Shown one piece after another: positions 18,597-26,447 of a stretch of DNA of 64,000 bases. The notes under the pieces were generated by a model, which saw nothing but the letters and a program-made list of their open reading frames with translations, was not told where the DNA came from and made no database searches. The position numbers were made by a program, and so were the translations under genes. Each line of letters starts with the position of its first letter. The stretch's first letter is position 1. This DNA is from Mangrovibacterium diazotrophicum. Its GTDB lineage: Bacteria; Bacteroidota; Bacteroidia; Bacteroidales; Prolixibacteraceae. The stretch is from positions 1,041,320 to 1,105,319 of the forward strand of contig NZ_RAPN01000001.1 of NCBI RefSeq assembly GCF_003610535.1, in the 5' to 3' direction.

Positions 18597-20066
18597 ATGA
18601 AAGCAAAAGTTACAATCATCTCGGCATTAGCACTGTTACTGGGTGCTTGTACCACCGGGAACTATGTAACCGATCGGTACGACGATATCTACTTTACTCC
18701 CGGAGATGTACCTCCACCGGTCGTTGTTGACCAGGTTCCTGTTGACCAAAGCATGCAGAATTCAAAATCCGCGCCACTTGTGATGCAGGAGCAAAGTACG
18801 TCCGAATCCGGAGATCAAAGATACACCAATCATGTGTTTACCACTGAAGATCCAAATGCCGATGTGCACTATTACGACATGTCGGGTATGGAGTTGGTGG
18901 AATCCGACACTACCGCTTTGACAGATGATGGAAGTACTAATTATATCATCAATAATTATTACGAAGGTGAAGACCTCGATTTTGCCTATCGCATAAACCG
19001 TTTCCACCGATATGGCTACTACTCTCCTTATAGCTGGTATTACGATTCTTACTATTATGACCCGTTCTACTGGGATTACTGGTATTCTCCGGGCTGGAGC
19101 TTTAGCATTGGCTGGGGATGGGGTTATCCATATTACGGCTACTGGGGTAGTTCCTGGTACTGGGGCAGTCCCTGGTATTATGGCGGTGGCTACTGGGGTG
19201 GCGGCTATTACGGAGGAGGATATTGGGGCGGCGGCTACGGGCCTTCTTATCCGATCTATGACAACGACAGATACAGTTATGGACATCGTCGTTCAAATTA
19301 CGGCACCGTAAGTGGTGGTCGTTATGACAGTGGAAATTCCGTAGCCAGTGGAAGAAGATCGACTACAACTGTTGGCACATCAACTAGAGGAACCGTGGCC
19401 GGTGCTACGGCAACATCCCGAAGATCAGTCGCAGGCACGACCACGCGTACAGCCGCAACAACAACGAAAAGTGCCACAATCATGGATAAAAGAAGAGATT
19501 CATCCGGAGAAGGTGTAAGCTCAACCGGAAGAAGAAGTATTTCTTCGACAACGGGAACTTACAGCGGAACCACCAGGTCTACTCAAAGCACAACAACCGG
19601 AACTGTTAGAAGTAGCTCTAGCGGTACTTCAAGATACAGCGTTCCGACACAAACAAGACAATACACACCAAGTTACACCAAACCAAGAACGGTAACCAGA
19701 TCGACATACAATAATAATACCTACAACTCGACACGTTCGTCGTCCTACTCAAAACCATCGTCAACGAGTAGCTCACAAACCAGATCGACTTACCGAAGCA
19801 CCTACAGCAATGGTACGACCTACCAACGGGGATCAAGCCAGAGCAACACAACCAGAAGCTCGTCAAGCTACAGTACACCGAGCAGAAGTAGCTCGTCAAG
19901 TTACAGCACACCGAGCAGTAGCAGTAGCAGTGGCTCTACTTATCGTTCTTCGAGTAGTAGCGGTTCATCCAGCCGGTCATCATACTCTTCCGGTTCATCA
20001 GGCAGTAGCTCCAGAAGTTCGGGTAGTAGCAGCGGCTCATCCAGCAGAGGCAGCGGTCGCAGATAA
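18597..20066 (+). CDS. Low-complexity lipoprotein (Gly/Tyr/Trp-rich and Ser/Thr/Arg-rich)
   Basis: A 489-residue lipoprotein with signal peptide and lipobox LGAC (Cys about 18). Residues about 130-230 are extremely rich in Tyr, Trp and Gly, with repeated GGYWGGGYYGGGYWGGGYG-like units. Residues about 245-489 are almost wholly Ser, Thr, Arg and Gly with SSS, SGSS and RSS runs and no folded-domain signature. Such composition suggests an extended, possibly sticky or cell-surface filament-forming protein; function unknown. An exceptionally strong Shine-Dalgarno, AGGAGGG, lies 7 bases before the ATG, unusual for Bacteroidota and suggesting high expression. It is followed after 58 bp by the outer membrane barrel gene and may share its transcript. 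Confidence 0.85.
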   Translation: MKAKVTIISALALLLGACTTGNYVTDRYDDIYFTPGDVPPPVVVDQVPVDQSMQNSKSAPLVMQEQSTSESGDQRYTNHVFTTEDPNADVHYYDMSGMELVESDTTALTDDGSTNYIINNYYEGEDLDFAYRINRFHRYGYYSPYSWYYDSYYYDPFYWDYWYSPGWSFSIGWGWGYPYYGYWGSSWYWGSPWYYGGGYWGGGYYGGGYWGGGYGPSYPIYDNDRYSYGHRRSNYGTVSGGRYDSGNSVASGRRSTTTVGTSTRGTVAGATATSRRSVAGTTTRTAATTTKSATIMDKRRDSSGEGVSSTGRRSISSTTGTYSGTTRSTQSTTTGTVRSSSSGTSRYSVPTQTRQYTPSYTKPRTVTRSTYNNNTYNSTRSSSYSKPSSTSSSQTRSTYRSTYSNGTTYQRGSSQSNTTRSSSSYSTPSRSSSSSYSTPSSSSSSGSTYRSSSSSGSSSRSSYSSGSSGSSSRSSGSSSGSSSRGSGRR

Positions 20067-20124
20067 GAAACTGAAAAACGAAAACACAAGCCATAAAATG
20101 ATTAGCTAATTAATTCAGATAGTT

Positions 20125-21702
20125 ATGAAAAAAATACTTTATACCACACTTATCATTCTGGCCGCTGGATCAACAGTATTTGCACAGAATATGGTAGATG
20201 CTTTGCGATTATCTGACGTGAGATTACAGGGAACGGCCCGCGCAACTGCGATGGGAAATGCCTTTGGAGCACTCGGTGGTGACTTTACTTCAGCCAGTAT
20301 AAACCCCGCCGGCTTGGGCTTATACCGAAGCAATGAATTCGTATTTACAACACAATTTGGCGAAGCTAAATATGATGCCAGTTATTTAGGAGCAAGTGCA
20401 TCTGACTCGAAATTCAATGTAAGTGTACCCAGTATTGGTTACGTTGTCAACTTCCCGTCTGCATCCAATAGCACCAGTTCGCTGGTTAGCTTTAGCCTGG
20501 GACTTGGCTACAACCGGATGAACAACTTCAATGTGAAAAAACTGGTCATGGGCCGTGGTGCAACATCTTCAATGCTTGATCAATTTGTGGTAAATGCAGA
20601 CGGATCGACGGTCGGCAACCTGGATCCTTTTTATGAAGCACTGGCAGCCTACGATCCCAGTGATGACTACGGCACGGATCTTATTTACTACTATGATAGT
20701 GATCCGAATAAAATATACTATCACGACATGTTAGTATATCAGGCAGACGATCCCAGCAACCTGGAAAATTTTGCTCACGACCAACGAAAATCATTTTCAC
20801 AAAAAGGAAGCGTGGACGAATACACCATATCATTCGCAGCCAACTTCAACCACAAAGTTTACTTAGGTGCAACTATTGGTATTCATGATGTTTATTTTAA
20901 AGAAACAACCACTTTAAACGAGTACAACATCGATTACGAAGGCAACAATGACTTTAACCGTTACCTGAATGAATACTCGTTCAACTCATACCTGAGAACA
21001 ACCGGCTCGGGCTTTAACTTCAAAATTGGTGCGATTTTCAAACCAGTCGACCAATTGAGAATCGGCCTTGCGTTCCATTCTCCCACATTCTATGATTTGC
21101 ACGACAGCTACGACAACAGCATGTACTCAGATATTGATTACATAACTGATGATGGAAGCTACATCAATTATAAAACGACAGCCTACTCTCCTTACGGTGA
21201 TTACGACTACCAAATGGAGACACCAATGAAAGGGATTGTCAGTGCAGCCTACGTAATCGGAAAATCAGGATTGATTAGCGTGGATTATGAATACGTAGAC
21301 TACGGCTCAATGAAATTAAGAGATGGTGGCGATGGCTACGATTTCTACGACGAAAACCAAGATATCAAAGAGGCGTTTAAATCAGTCGGCAACCTGCGAG
21401 TTGGCGGTGAATACCGGGTGAATAATTTCTTCAGTTTAAGAGGTGGTTATGAGTATTTCCCAAGTCCGTACAAAAGCGTTGCTTTTGGCACCGATCAAAT
21501 GAACAGCGATGCAAACACCTCAACTTATTCTGCAGGTTTTGGTCTTAAATCTGGTGGGTTCTTCTTTGATGCTGCTTACAAATACATGACCAGCACAAGC
21601 TACATGGAACTTTACCAGGTTCCCGACGGAGTAAGCTCTCCGATGGCCAAGATGGATTACACAAACAACAATATCACATTTACATTAGGGTTTAGATTTT
21701 AA
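20125..21702 (+). CDS. OmpP1/FadL-type outer membrane beta-barrel protein
   Basis: A 525-residue protein with a signal peptide (about 1-20, VFAQ). The stretch GTARATAMGNAFGALGGDFTSASINPAGLGLYRSNEF near the mature N-terminus is the signature of the OmpP1/FadL/TodX and hemin-receptor-like barrel family in Bacteroidota. It continues as Tyr/Gly/Asn-rich strands to a C-terminal Phe (FTLGFRF). The family forms barrels for hydrophobic compounds; here the ligand is unknown. It follows the low-complexity lipoprotein by 58 bp and ends in a strong terminator. Confidence 0.88.
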   Translation: MKKILYTTLIILAAGSTVFAQNMVDALRLSDVRLQGTARATAMGNAFGALGGDFTSASINPAGLGLYRSNEFVFTTQFGEAKYDASYLGASASDSKFNVSVPSIGYVVNFPSASNSTSSLVSFSLGLGYNRMNNFNVKKLVMGRGATSSMLDQFVVNADGSTVGNLDPFYEALAAYDPSDDYGTDLIYYYDSDPNKIYYHDMLVYQADDPSNLENFAHDQRKSFSQKGSVDEYTISFAANFNHKVYLGATIGIHDVYFKETTTLNEYNIDYEGNNDFNRYLNEYSFNSYLRTTGSGFNFKIGAIFKPVDQLRIGLAFHSPTFYDLHDSYDNSMYSDIDYITDDGSYINYKTTAYSPYGDYDYQMETPMKGIVSAAYVIGKSGLISVDYEYVDYGSMKLRDGGDGYDFYDENQDIKEAFKSVGNLRVGGEYRVNNFFSLRGGYEYFPSPYKSVAFGTDQMNSDANTSTYSAGFGLKSGGFFFDAAYKYMTSTSYMELYQVPDGVSSPMAKMDYTNNNITFTLGFRF

Positions 21703-21707
21703 ACTGG

Positions 21708-21735
21708 AAAACGCTCCTTAATCGGAGCGTTTTTC
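21708..21735 (+). terminator. Terminator after the OmpP1/FadL-like gene
   Basis: AAACGCTCC and GGAGCGTTT with a short loop are followed by TTT; the hairpin begins 5 bp after the stop codon. Confidence 0.8.
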
Positions 21736-21855
21736 GTTTATCGGGTGAAAACGGGTGTTCACACCGTCGTTTATATTTGTTCATAAAAATTTTCAATTTT
21801 TAGTTTTTTCTCCAAGGCTTTTGCCGTAACTTGTATACTCGTGAAGGAACTTTTT

Positions 21856-22131
21856 ATGGATCAATTTAAGCATATTGACTACCTGATGTCGCTTGAGATT
21901 TTCAGAAAAGCTGAAGTTTTGGGCCGACGTTTAAAGCTGGGGGAGTTTAGGACTTCGTGCTGGCTTCAAAAGGAAAATATTAAATTGGACGATATCAAGT
22001 CCGCATCCCGCAACTTTCCCGACCTGCGTATTTTCATTATTGGTGAGGGCGAGTTCGAAGGATTCTACATTTATTCCCAAAAGAAAGAAAGTTGTTTTAA
22101 ATTTGAGGCGCCAGTATTGAATTACAAATAA
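21856..22131 (+). CDS. Small hypothetical protein
   Basis: A 91-residue protein if read from ATG 21856, which has AAGGAA about 6 bases upstream; a GTG at 21841 would add five residues. I do not recognise a domain. It is soluble, with a helical N-terminus (FKHIDYLMSLEIFRKAEVLGRRLKLGE), a tryptophan-containing middle and a strand-rich end (LRIFIIGEGEFEGFYIYSQ). A TATATTTG -7 box at 21772-21779 could drive it. It is 18 bp upstream of the methyltransferase gene, so it is probably the first gene of the operon running to nagB. Confidence 0.65.
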   Translation: MDQFKHIDYLMSLEIFRKAEVLGRRLKLGEFRTSCWLQKENIKLDDIKSASRNFPDLRIFIIGEGEFEGFYIYSQKKESCFKFEAPVLNYK

Positions 22132-22149
22132 GCCCTCATTCTTAAAAAC

Positions 22150-22863
22150 ATGCTATCATACGACGCTATTGGACAAGCTGTTCACAACTACCACTTCAAA
22201 CGTATCGACAAACCTATAACCATTCATTCCGAAGGTTTTGATGAAGATTTCGTAGATCCCTCCTATTTTTTCAGATCATTCAAACAAATGCCGAAGCTGG
22301 AGCAAATTGCGCTGCAAAAAGCCAGCGGAACAGTTTTGGATGTTGGTGCATGCGCGGGATGTCATAGTTTGTTTTTACAGCAGAAGGGCGTTGCTGTTAC
22401 CGCACTGGAACAATCGGCTTTATGCTGCGAAGTTTTAAAAGACAGGGGCGTTGATCAAGTGATTCATGCCGACCTGATGAATTTCAGTTCTCAGAAATTC
22501 GACACCCTTCTGCTTTTAATGAATGGCACCGGTATTGCTGGTAGACTCGGGAACTTGAAAACATTTCTGGCACAGCTAAAAAATCTCCTCAATCCAAACG
22601 GTCAAATTCTCATTGATTCATCCGACTTAATCTATTTATACATGGATGAAGATGGCGCTGCGGAAATAGACATCAATGCAGAAAACTACTACGGAGAACT
22701 CGTTTACCAGGCAGAATATAATGGGATAAAAGGCAGACCTTTTCCCTGGTTGTATATCGACAGTGAGAATCTGGCAGAATATGCAGAAGAAGTCGGTTTA
22801 AAGATCGAAAACATCGAATTTGGAGATCATTTTGACTACCTTGCAACCATCAAATTAGCCTAG
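22150..22863 (+). CDS. Class I SAM-dependent methyltransferase
   Basis: A 237-residue soluble protein. Residues about 58-75 (TVLDVGACAGCHSLFLQQKG) form motif I with the glycine loop that binds S-adenosylmethionine. VTALEQS provides the acidic motif II and LLLLMNGTGIAGRLGNL motif IV, followed by a typical LNPNGQILIDSS motif. The methyl acceptor is unknown. It lies in an operon: 18 bp after a small unknown gene and 2 bp before the DUF4954 gene. That context, with nagB further on, could point to a sugar or cell-envelope substrate, but this is inference. Confidence 0.85.
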   Translation: MLSYDAIGQAVHNYHFKRIDKPITIHSEGFDEDFVDPSYFFRSFKQMPKLEQIALQKASGTVLDVGACAGCHSLFLQQKGVAVTALEQSALCCEVLKDRGVDQVIHADLMNFSSQKFDTLLLLMNGTGIAGRLGNLKTFLAQLKNLLNPNGQILIDSSDLIYLYMDEDGAAEIDINAENYYGELVYQAEYNGIKGRPFPWLYIDSENLAEYAEEVGLKIENIEFGDHFDYLATIKLA

Positions 22864-22865
22864 TT

Positions 22866-24881
22866 ATGAATAAACAACAATACCGTTCGCTCAGCCCGGA
22901 TGAAATAGAATCCCTGAAAATGCAGGGGTGCGCAGCCGACAATTGGGAGACCATCCGAATTGCAGAGGGGTTTGAGTCCGAACGATTCTTTAACGTTCAG
23001 TTCAGCGGGAATGTGCGCATCGGAATCCAGAACCAGAATATTGAACTTTACGGAGGAGTAAAAAAGAAGTGCGGCGTTTATCATGCGCATCTGCATAATT
23101 GTATCGTTGGAAACAACGTTTACATCAACCATATCAAAAACTACATTGCCAACTACGAAATTCACGACCATGTAATTATTGACAATTCCGACATCTGTGC
23201 CGTAGAAGGCATCAGTCGGTTTGGCAATGGTACCGGGGTCGAAGTCTTAGACGAGACAGGTGGGCGCAAAGTGGTAATTTACGATGAACTTTCTGCGCAC
23301 CTGGCCTATATCATGGCATTCTACAAACACCGCCGCGACGTGATAGTCAATCTCGACAAGATGATTCAGGATTATTGTCACAAGGTGAAATCCGACATGG
23401 GCGTAATCGGTGAGCATTCTCGTATCTTTAACTGTCGCGAAATCCGGAATGTGAAAATCGGCCCTTATACACATATCAACGGAGCCAGTGTACTGCAGAA
23501 TGGCTCGATCAACTCCAACCATTCGGCACCCGTTTTAGTCGGGCACGATGCTAACCTGAAAAACTTCATCGTTTCTTCCGGTTCTGAAGTATCCGACGGG
23601 GCTATCATTGCCAACTGCTTTATTGGACAAGGATGCACGCTTGGCGCCCAATATTCGGCCCAAAACTCACTCTTCTTTGCCAACTGTCAGGGATTTCATG
23701 GTGAGGCTTGCGCCGTTTTTGGAGGACCATACACCGTTACCCACCACAAATCGACTTTGCTGATCGCAGGTATGTTTTCGTTTTGCAACGCGGGCAGTGG
23801 ATCCAACCAAAGTAACCACATGTATAAACTTGGGCCAATCCACCATGGGATTGCTGAGCGGGGCACCAAAACGACCAGCGATTCGTACCTGTTGTGGCCA
23901 GCCCGGATAGGCGCTTTCACCCTCGTTATGGGCCGTCATTACAAAAACTCGGATACCTCGGACATGCCCTTCTCCTATCTCATTGAAAACGACGACGAAA
24001 GCTGGCTGGTTCCGGGCGTCAACCTGAGAAGCGTGGGAACAATTCGCGACGTGTTGAAATGGCCGAAGCGCGATAAACGCACCGATAAACACAAGTTGGA
24101 TTACATCAACTTCAACCTGCTAAGTCCGTTCACCATTCAGAAAATGGACCACGCGATCCGGATTTTACACCAAATACAAAAAATATCGGGCGAGACGACA
24201 GAAGTATTCTCGTACAACAATACCAAAATTAAGCGCGATGCGCTTCAGCGAGGCCTGAAGCTTTACCACATGGCCATTATGAAGTTTATCGGTAACTCGA
24301 TCATTACCCGGCTGAACAAAGGCCAGCTGCACTCCCCTCACGAAGTGACTGACTGTTTGCTGCCTACCAGTGCGATTGGCTTGGGGGATTGGATCGATTT
24401 ATCAGGTTTGATTGCTCCCAAGGAGGAAGTTATCAAACTCATGGAAGCCATCGAACGTCATGAAATTACAACGCTGACTGAGATCGATCAAAAATTTCGG
24501 GAGTTTCATGCCAATTACTACGAGTATGAATGGAACTGGACCGTTGAATTCATTCAGAAATACTTGGGCAAACCAATTACCGAGTTCGCGATTGAAGAGA
24601 TTATCGATATCGTCAAACAATGGCGCGAGAGCGTTGTCGAATTGGATCAAATGCTTTATGACGATGCCCGCAAAGAATTCCGGATTGACGTGATGACCGG
24701 CTTTGGGATCGATGGTGACCAGCAGATTAAGCAACGTGACTTTGAAAGCGTTCGGGGACGATTTGAAGAAAATGATTTTGTGAAAGAGATTTTACTGCAT
24801 ATCGAGCGGAAAACAAAACTCGGAGAGCGTGTAATCAATCAATTACAATTAACAACCAAGAAATTAGAAAAGGAAAAATGA
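22866..24881 (+). CDS. DUF4954 family protein (left-handed beta-helix)
   Basis: A 671-residue protein of the DUF4954 family as I recognise it. It has many hexapeptide-like turns ([96 protein letters not shown]) that form a left-handed beta-helix as in acyl- and nucleotidyl-transferases. A central conserved block reads [36 protein letters not shown], and the C-terminus is helical. It is likely a cytoplasmic sugar-linked transferase-like protein, but no activity is known to me. Its stop overlaps the nagB start codon by 4 bp (ATGA at 24878-24881), a strong sign of coupled translation and a linked role in amino-sugar metabolism. Confidence 0.8.
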   Translation: MNKQQYRSLSPDEIESLKMQGCAADNWETIRIAEGFESERFFNVQFSGNVRIGIQNQNIELYGGVKKKCGVYHAHLHNCIVGNNVYINHIKNYIANYEIHDHVIIDNSDICAVEGISRFGNGTGVEVLDETGGRKVVIYDELSAHLAYIMAFYKHRRDVIVNLDKMIQDYCHKVKSDMGVIGEHSRIFNCREIRNVKIGPYTHINGASVLQNGSINSNHSAPVLVGHDANLKNFIVSSGSEVSDGAIIANCFIGQGCTLGAQYSAQNSLFFANCQGFHGEACAVFGGPYTVTHHKSTLLIAGMFSFCNAGSGSNQSNHMYKLGPIHHGIAERGTKTTSDSYLLWPARIGAFTLVMGRHYKNSDTSDMPFSYLIENDDESWLVPGVNLRSVGTIRDVLKWPKRDKRTDKHKLDYINFNLLSPFTIQKMDHAIRILHQIQKISGETTEVFSYNNTKIKRDALQRGLKLYHMAIMKFIGNSIITRLNKGQLHSPHEVTDCLLPTSAIGLGDWIDLSGLIAPKEEVIKLMEAIERHEITTLTEIDQKFREFHANYYEYEWNWTVEFIQKYLGKPITEFAIEEIIDIVKQWRESVVELDQMLYDDARKEFRIDVMTGFGIDGDQQIKQRDFESVRGRFEENDFVKEILLHIERKTKLGERVINQLQLTTKKLEKEK

Positions 24882-25705
24882 GACTGATTATCCAGGAGAA
24901 TTACGAACAGCTGTCGAAATGGGCAGCCAATTATATTGCACGAAAAATCCAGTTAGCTGCACCAACAGCCGAAAAACCTTTTGTACTTGGACTGCCAACC
25001 GGCTCGTCGCCCCTGGGGGTTTACAAAGAACTGATCAAACTGCATCAATGCGGCAAGGTTAGCTTTAAACACGTCATCACCTTCAATATGGACGAATACG
25101 TGGGCATTCCGAAAGAACACCCGCAAAGCTACTATACCTTCATGTGGGACAATTTCTTTAGCCATATCGATATTCCGGCTGAAAATGTCAACATTCTGAA
25201 CGGAAACCCAACGAATCTAAAGGAAGAATGCGCCCGATACGAAGCCAAAATGAAGGAAGTGGGTGGCATCGATTTATTCCTGGGAGGTATCGGTCCAGAT
25301 GGCCATATTGCCTTCAATGAGCCAGGTTCATCGCTGGCCTCGCGCACACGCGACAAGGAATTGAATTACGATACCATTGTTGCCAACTCGCGTTTCTTCG
25401 AAAACGACGTGAATAAAGTGCCCAAATTGGCTCTGACTGTCGGTGTAGCAACCGTAATGGATGCCAAAGAAGTGTTGATCATCGTTAACGGACTAAACAA
25501 AGCCCGCGCGCTGAAACATACTGTTGAAGAGGGTGTTAACCACATGTGGACGATCAGTGCCCTGCAGCTACACCCCAAAGGTATGATCGTTTGTGATGAA
25601 CACGCTACTTACGAGTTGAAGGTGGGAACTTACAAACATTTCAAATCAATAGAAGATGCCAACCTGGATGCCTCAAAACTGTTGGGCAGTGACTTGGTTT
25701 GGTAA
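24878..25705 (+). CDS. nagB: Glucosamine-6-phosphate deaminase
   Basis: A 275-residue enzyme that converts glucosamine-6-phosphate to fructose-6-phosphate plus ammonia in amino-sugar catabolism. Characteristic segments are [15 protein letters not shown] (phosphate binding), [22 protein letters not shown] with the catalytic aspartate, [23 protein letters not shown] with the ring-opening His, and the closing [13 protein letters not shown]. Length is standard. It begins inside the last codon of the DUF4954 gene, so both are made from one message. A strong terminator follows. Confidence 0.96.
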   Translation: MRLIIQENYEQLSKWAANYIARKIQLAAPTAEKPFVLGLPTGSSPLGVYKELIKLHQCGKVSFKHVITFNMDEYVGIPKEHPQSYYTFMWDNFFSHIDIPAENVNILNGNPTNLKEECARYEAKMKEVGGIDLFLGGIGPDGHIAFNEPGSSLASRTRDKELNYDTIVANSRFFENDVNKVPKLALTVGVATVMDAKEVLIIVNGLNKARALKHTVEEGVNHMWTISALQLHPKGMIVCDEHATYELKVGTYKHFKSIEDANLDASKLLGSDLVW

Positions 25706-25724
25706 ACTTCACCAGACAAAAAAG

Positions 25725-25760
25725 CAAAAGCCACAATCGAAAAATTGTGGCTTTTGTTTT
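25725..25760 (+). terminator. Terminator after nagB
   Basis: A 13-bp perfect stem, CAAAAGCCACAAT and ATTGTGGCTTTTG, with a short loop and TTTT after it, starts 19 bp past the nagB stop. It closes the operon 21856-25705. Confidence 0.85.
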
Positions 25761-25861
25761 AGGCTTTTTCTAAGTTATTGCAGAGGCCTTTCCACTCAAT
25801 CCAGACGAAGTACCGGAATACTAACTCCAATAAGCAACGCTAAACAGCGAGTGAAATAGTC

Positions 25862-26080
25862 CTATACCCAAATTCCTTTTTTAGGTGGGTTGCCATACGA
25901 ATCAAACGAATCACCGTTCTCACGTAAAACCTGCTTCAATTCTTCTACTGTAAACTCAAAACCATCTTCTTTGGCTAGTTCTACAAATTTTTCTTCCGAA
26001 AAGGTGTTATCGTATTTTACACGAAATTGTCTGTCGTCGGCACCTTTGTCCAGCAAATCTAAAACGGCTTTTTTTGACAT
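25862..26080 (-). CDS. Nif11-like leader-type small protein
   Basis: A 72-residue protein whose first 53 residues match the Nif11 / nitrile-hydratase-like leader pattern used by many ribosomally made, modified peptides (RiPPs). The visible pattern is MSKKAVLDLLDKGADDRQFR, then an EEKFVELAKEDGFEFTVEEL block with the conserved A-K-E-x-G-F-x-F-T. The remaining C-terminal 19 residues (ENGDSFDSYGNPPKKGIWV) would be the core or tail; there is no Gly-Gly cleavage site and no Cys. It has a good Bacteroidota promoter (26112-26140). No lanthionine synthetase, YcaO, radical SAM enzyme or exporter is nearby, so it is either an orphan precursor or a Nif11-fold protein with another role. The nagB terminator lies downstream. 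Confidence 0.75.
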   Translation of the reverse strand: MSKKAVLDLLDKGADDRQFRVKYDNTFSEEKFVELAKEDGFEFTVEELKQVLRENGDSFDSYGNPPKKGIWV

Positions 26081-26111
26081 CTTCTTTGAAGTTTAAAAGT
26101 TAGTATGATCG

Positions 26112-26140
26112 CAAATATAGCCATAATTCCATTTTAACAA
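26112..26140 (-). promoter_or_regulatory. Promoter of the Nif11-like gene
   Basis: Minus-strand TTG (26138-26140), 18 bases, then TATATTTG (26112-26119) fit the Bacteroidota promoter form. The start codon is about 30 nt downstream of the -7 box. Confidence 0.6.
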
Positions 26141-26447
26141 TTATCACTAAAATCAAAATTAATCTACCAATACGTAAATTTAATAACGCTTTTAGCACCA
26201 CTATACTCACCAAATACAAATATTAAAAACAAATAGATCTCTAAATCCTCTCAGACGACAGCTAACGAAAGTCCGCGAATCAGGAATTTTTCTCATCGGT
26301 TATCGCTACCTGAATAAGCTTTTTGCATTTACAAGTTGCCTGGCAAATTATACCTGGGCAACTAAGCCAATACGGATATCACAGCGACACAGATTGCTTG
26401 GTAAAAGCCAAAATCTCGTGCCCGATTTCAAACTCGCTGATGGCGTA
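26141..26447. other. Intergenic stretch without a supported gene
   Basis: About 300 bp between the Nif11-like gene promoter and the end of the propeller gene. There is an imperfect inverted repeat (GTTGCC at about 26335 and GGCAAC at about 26357), too weak to call a terminator. I see no ORF or RNA gene. Confidence 0.45.
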
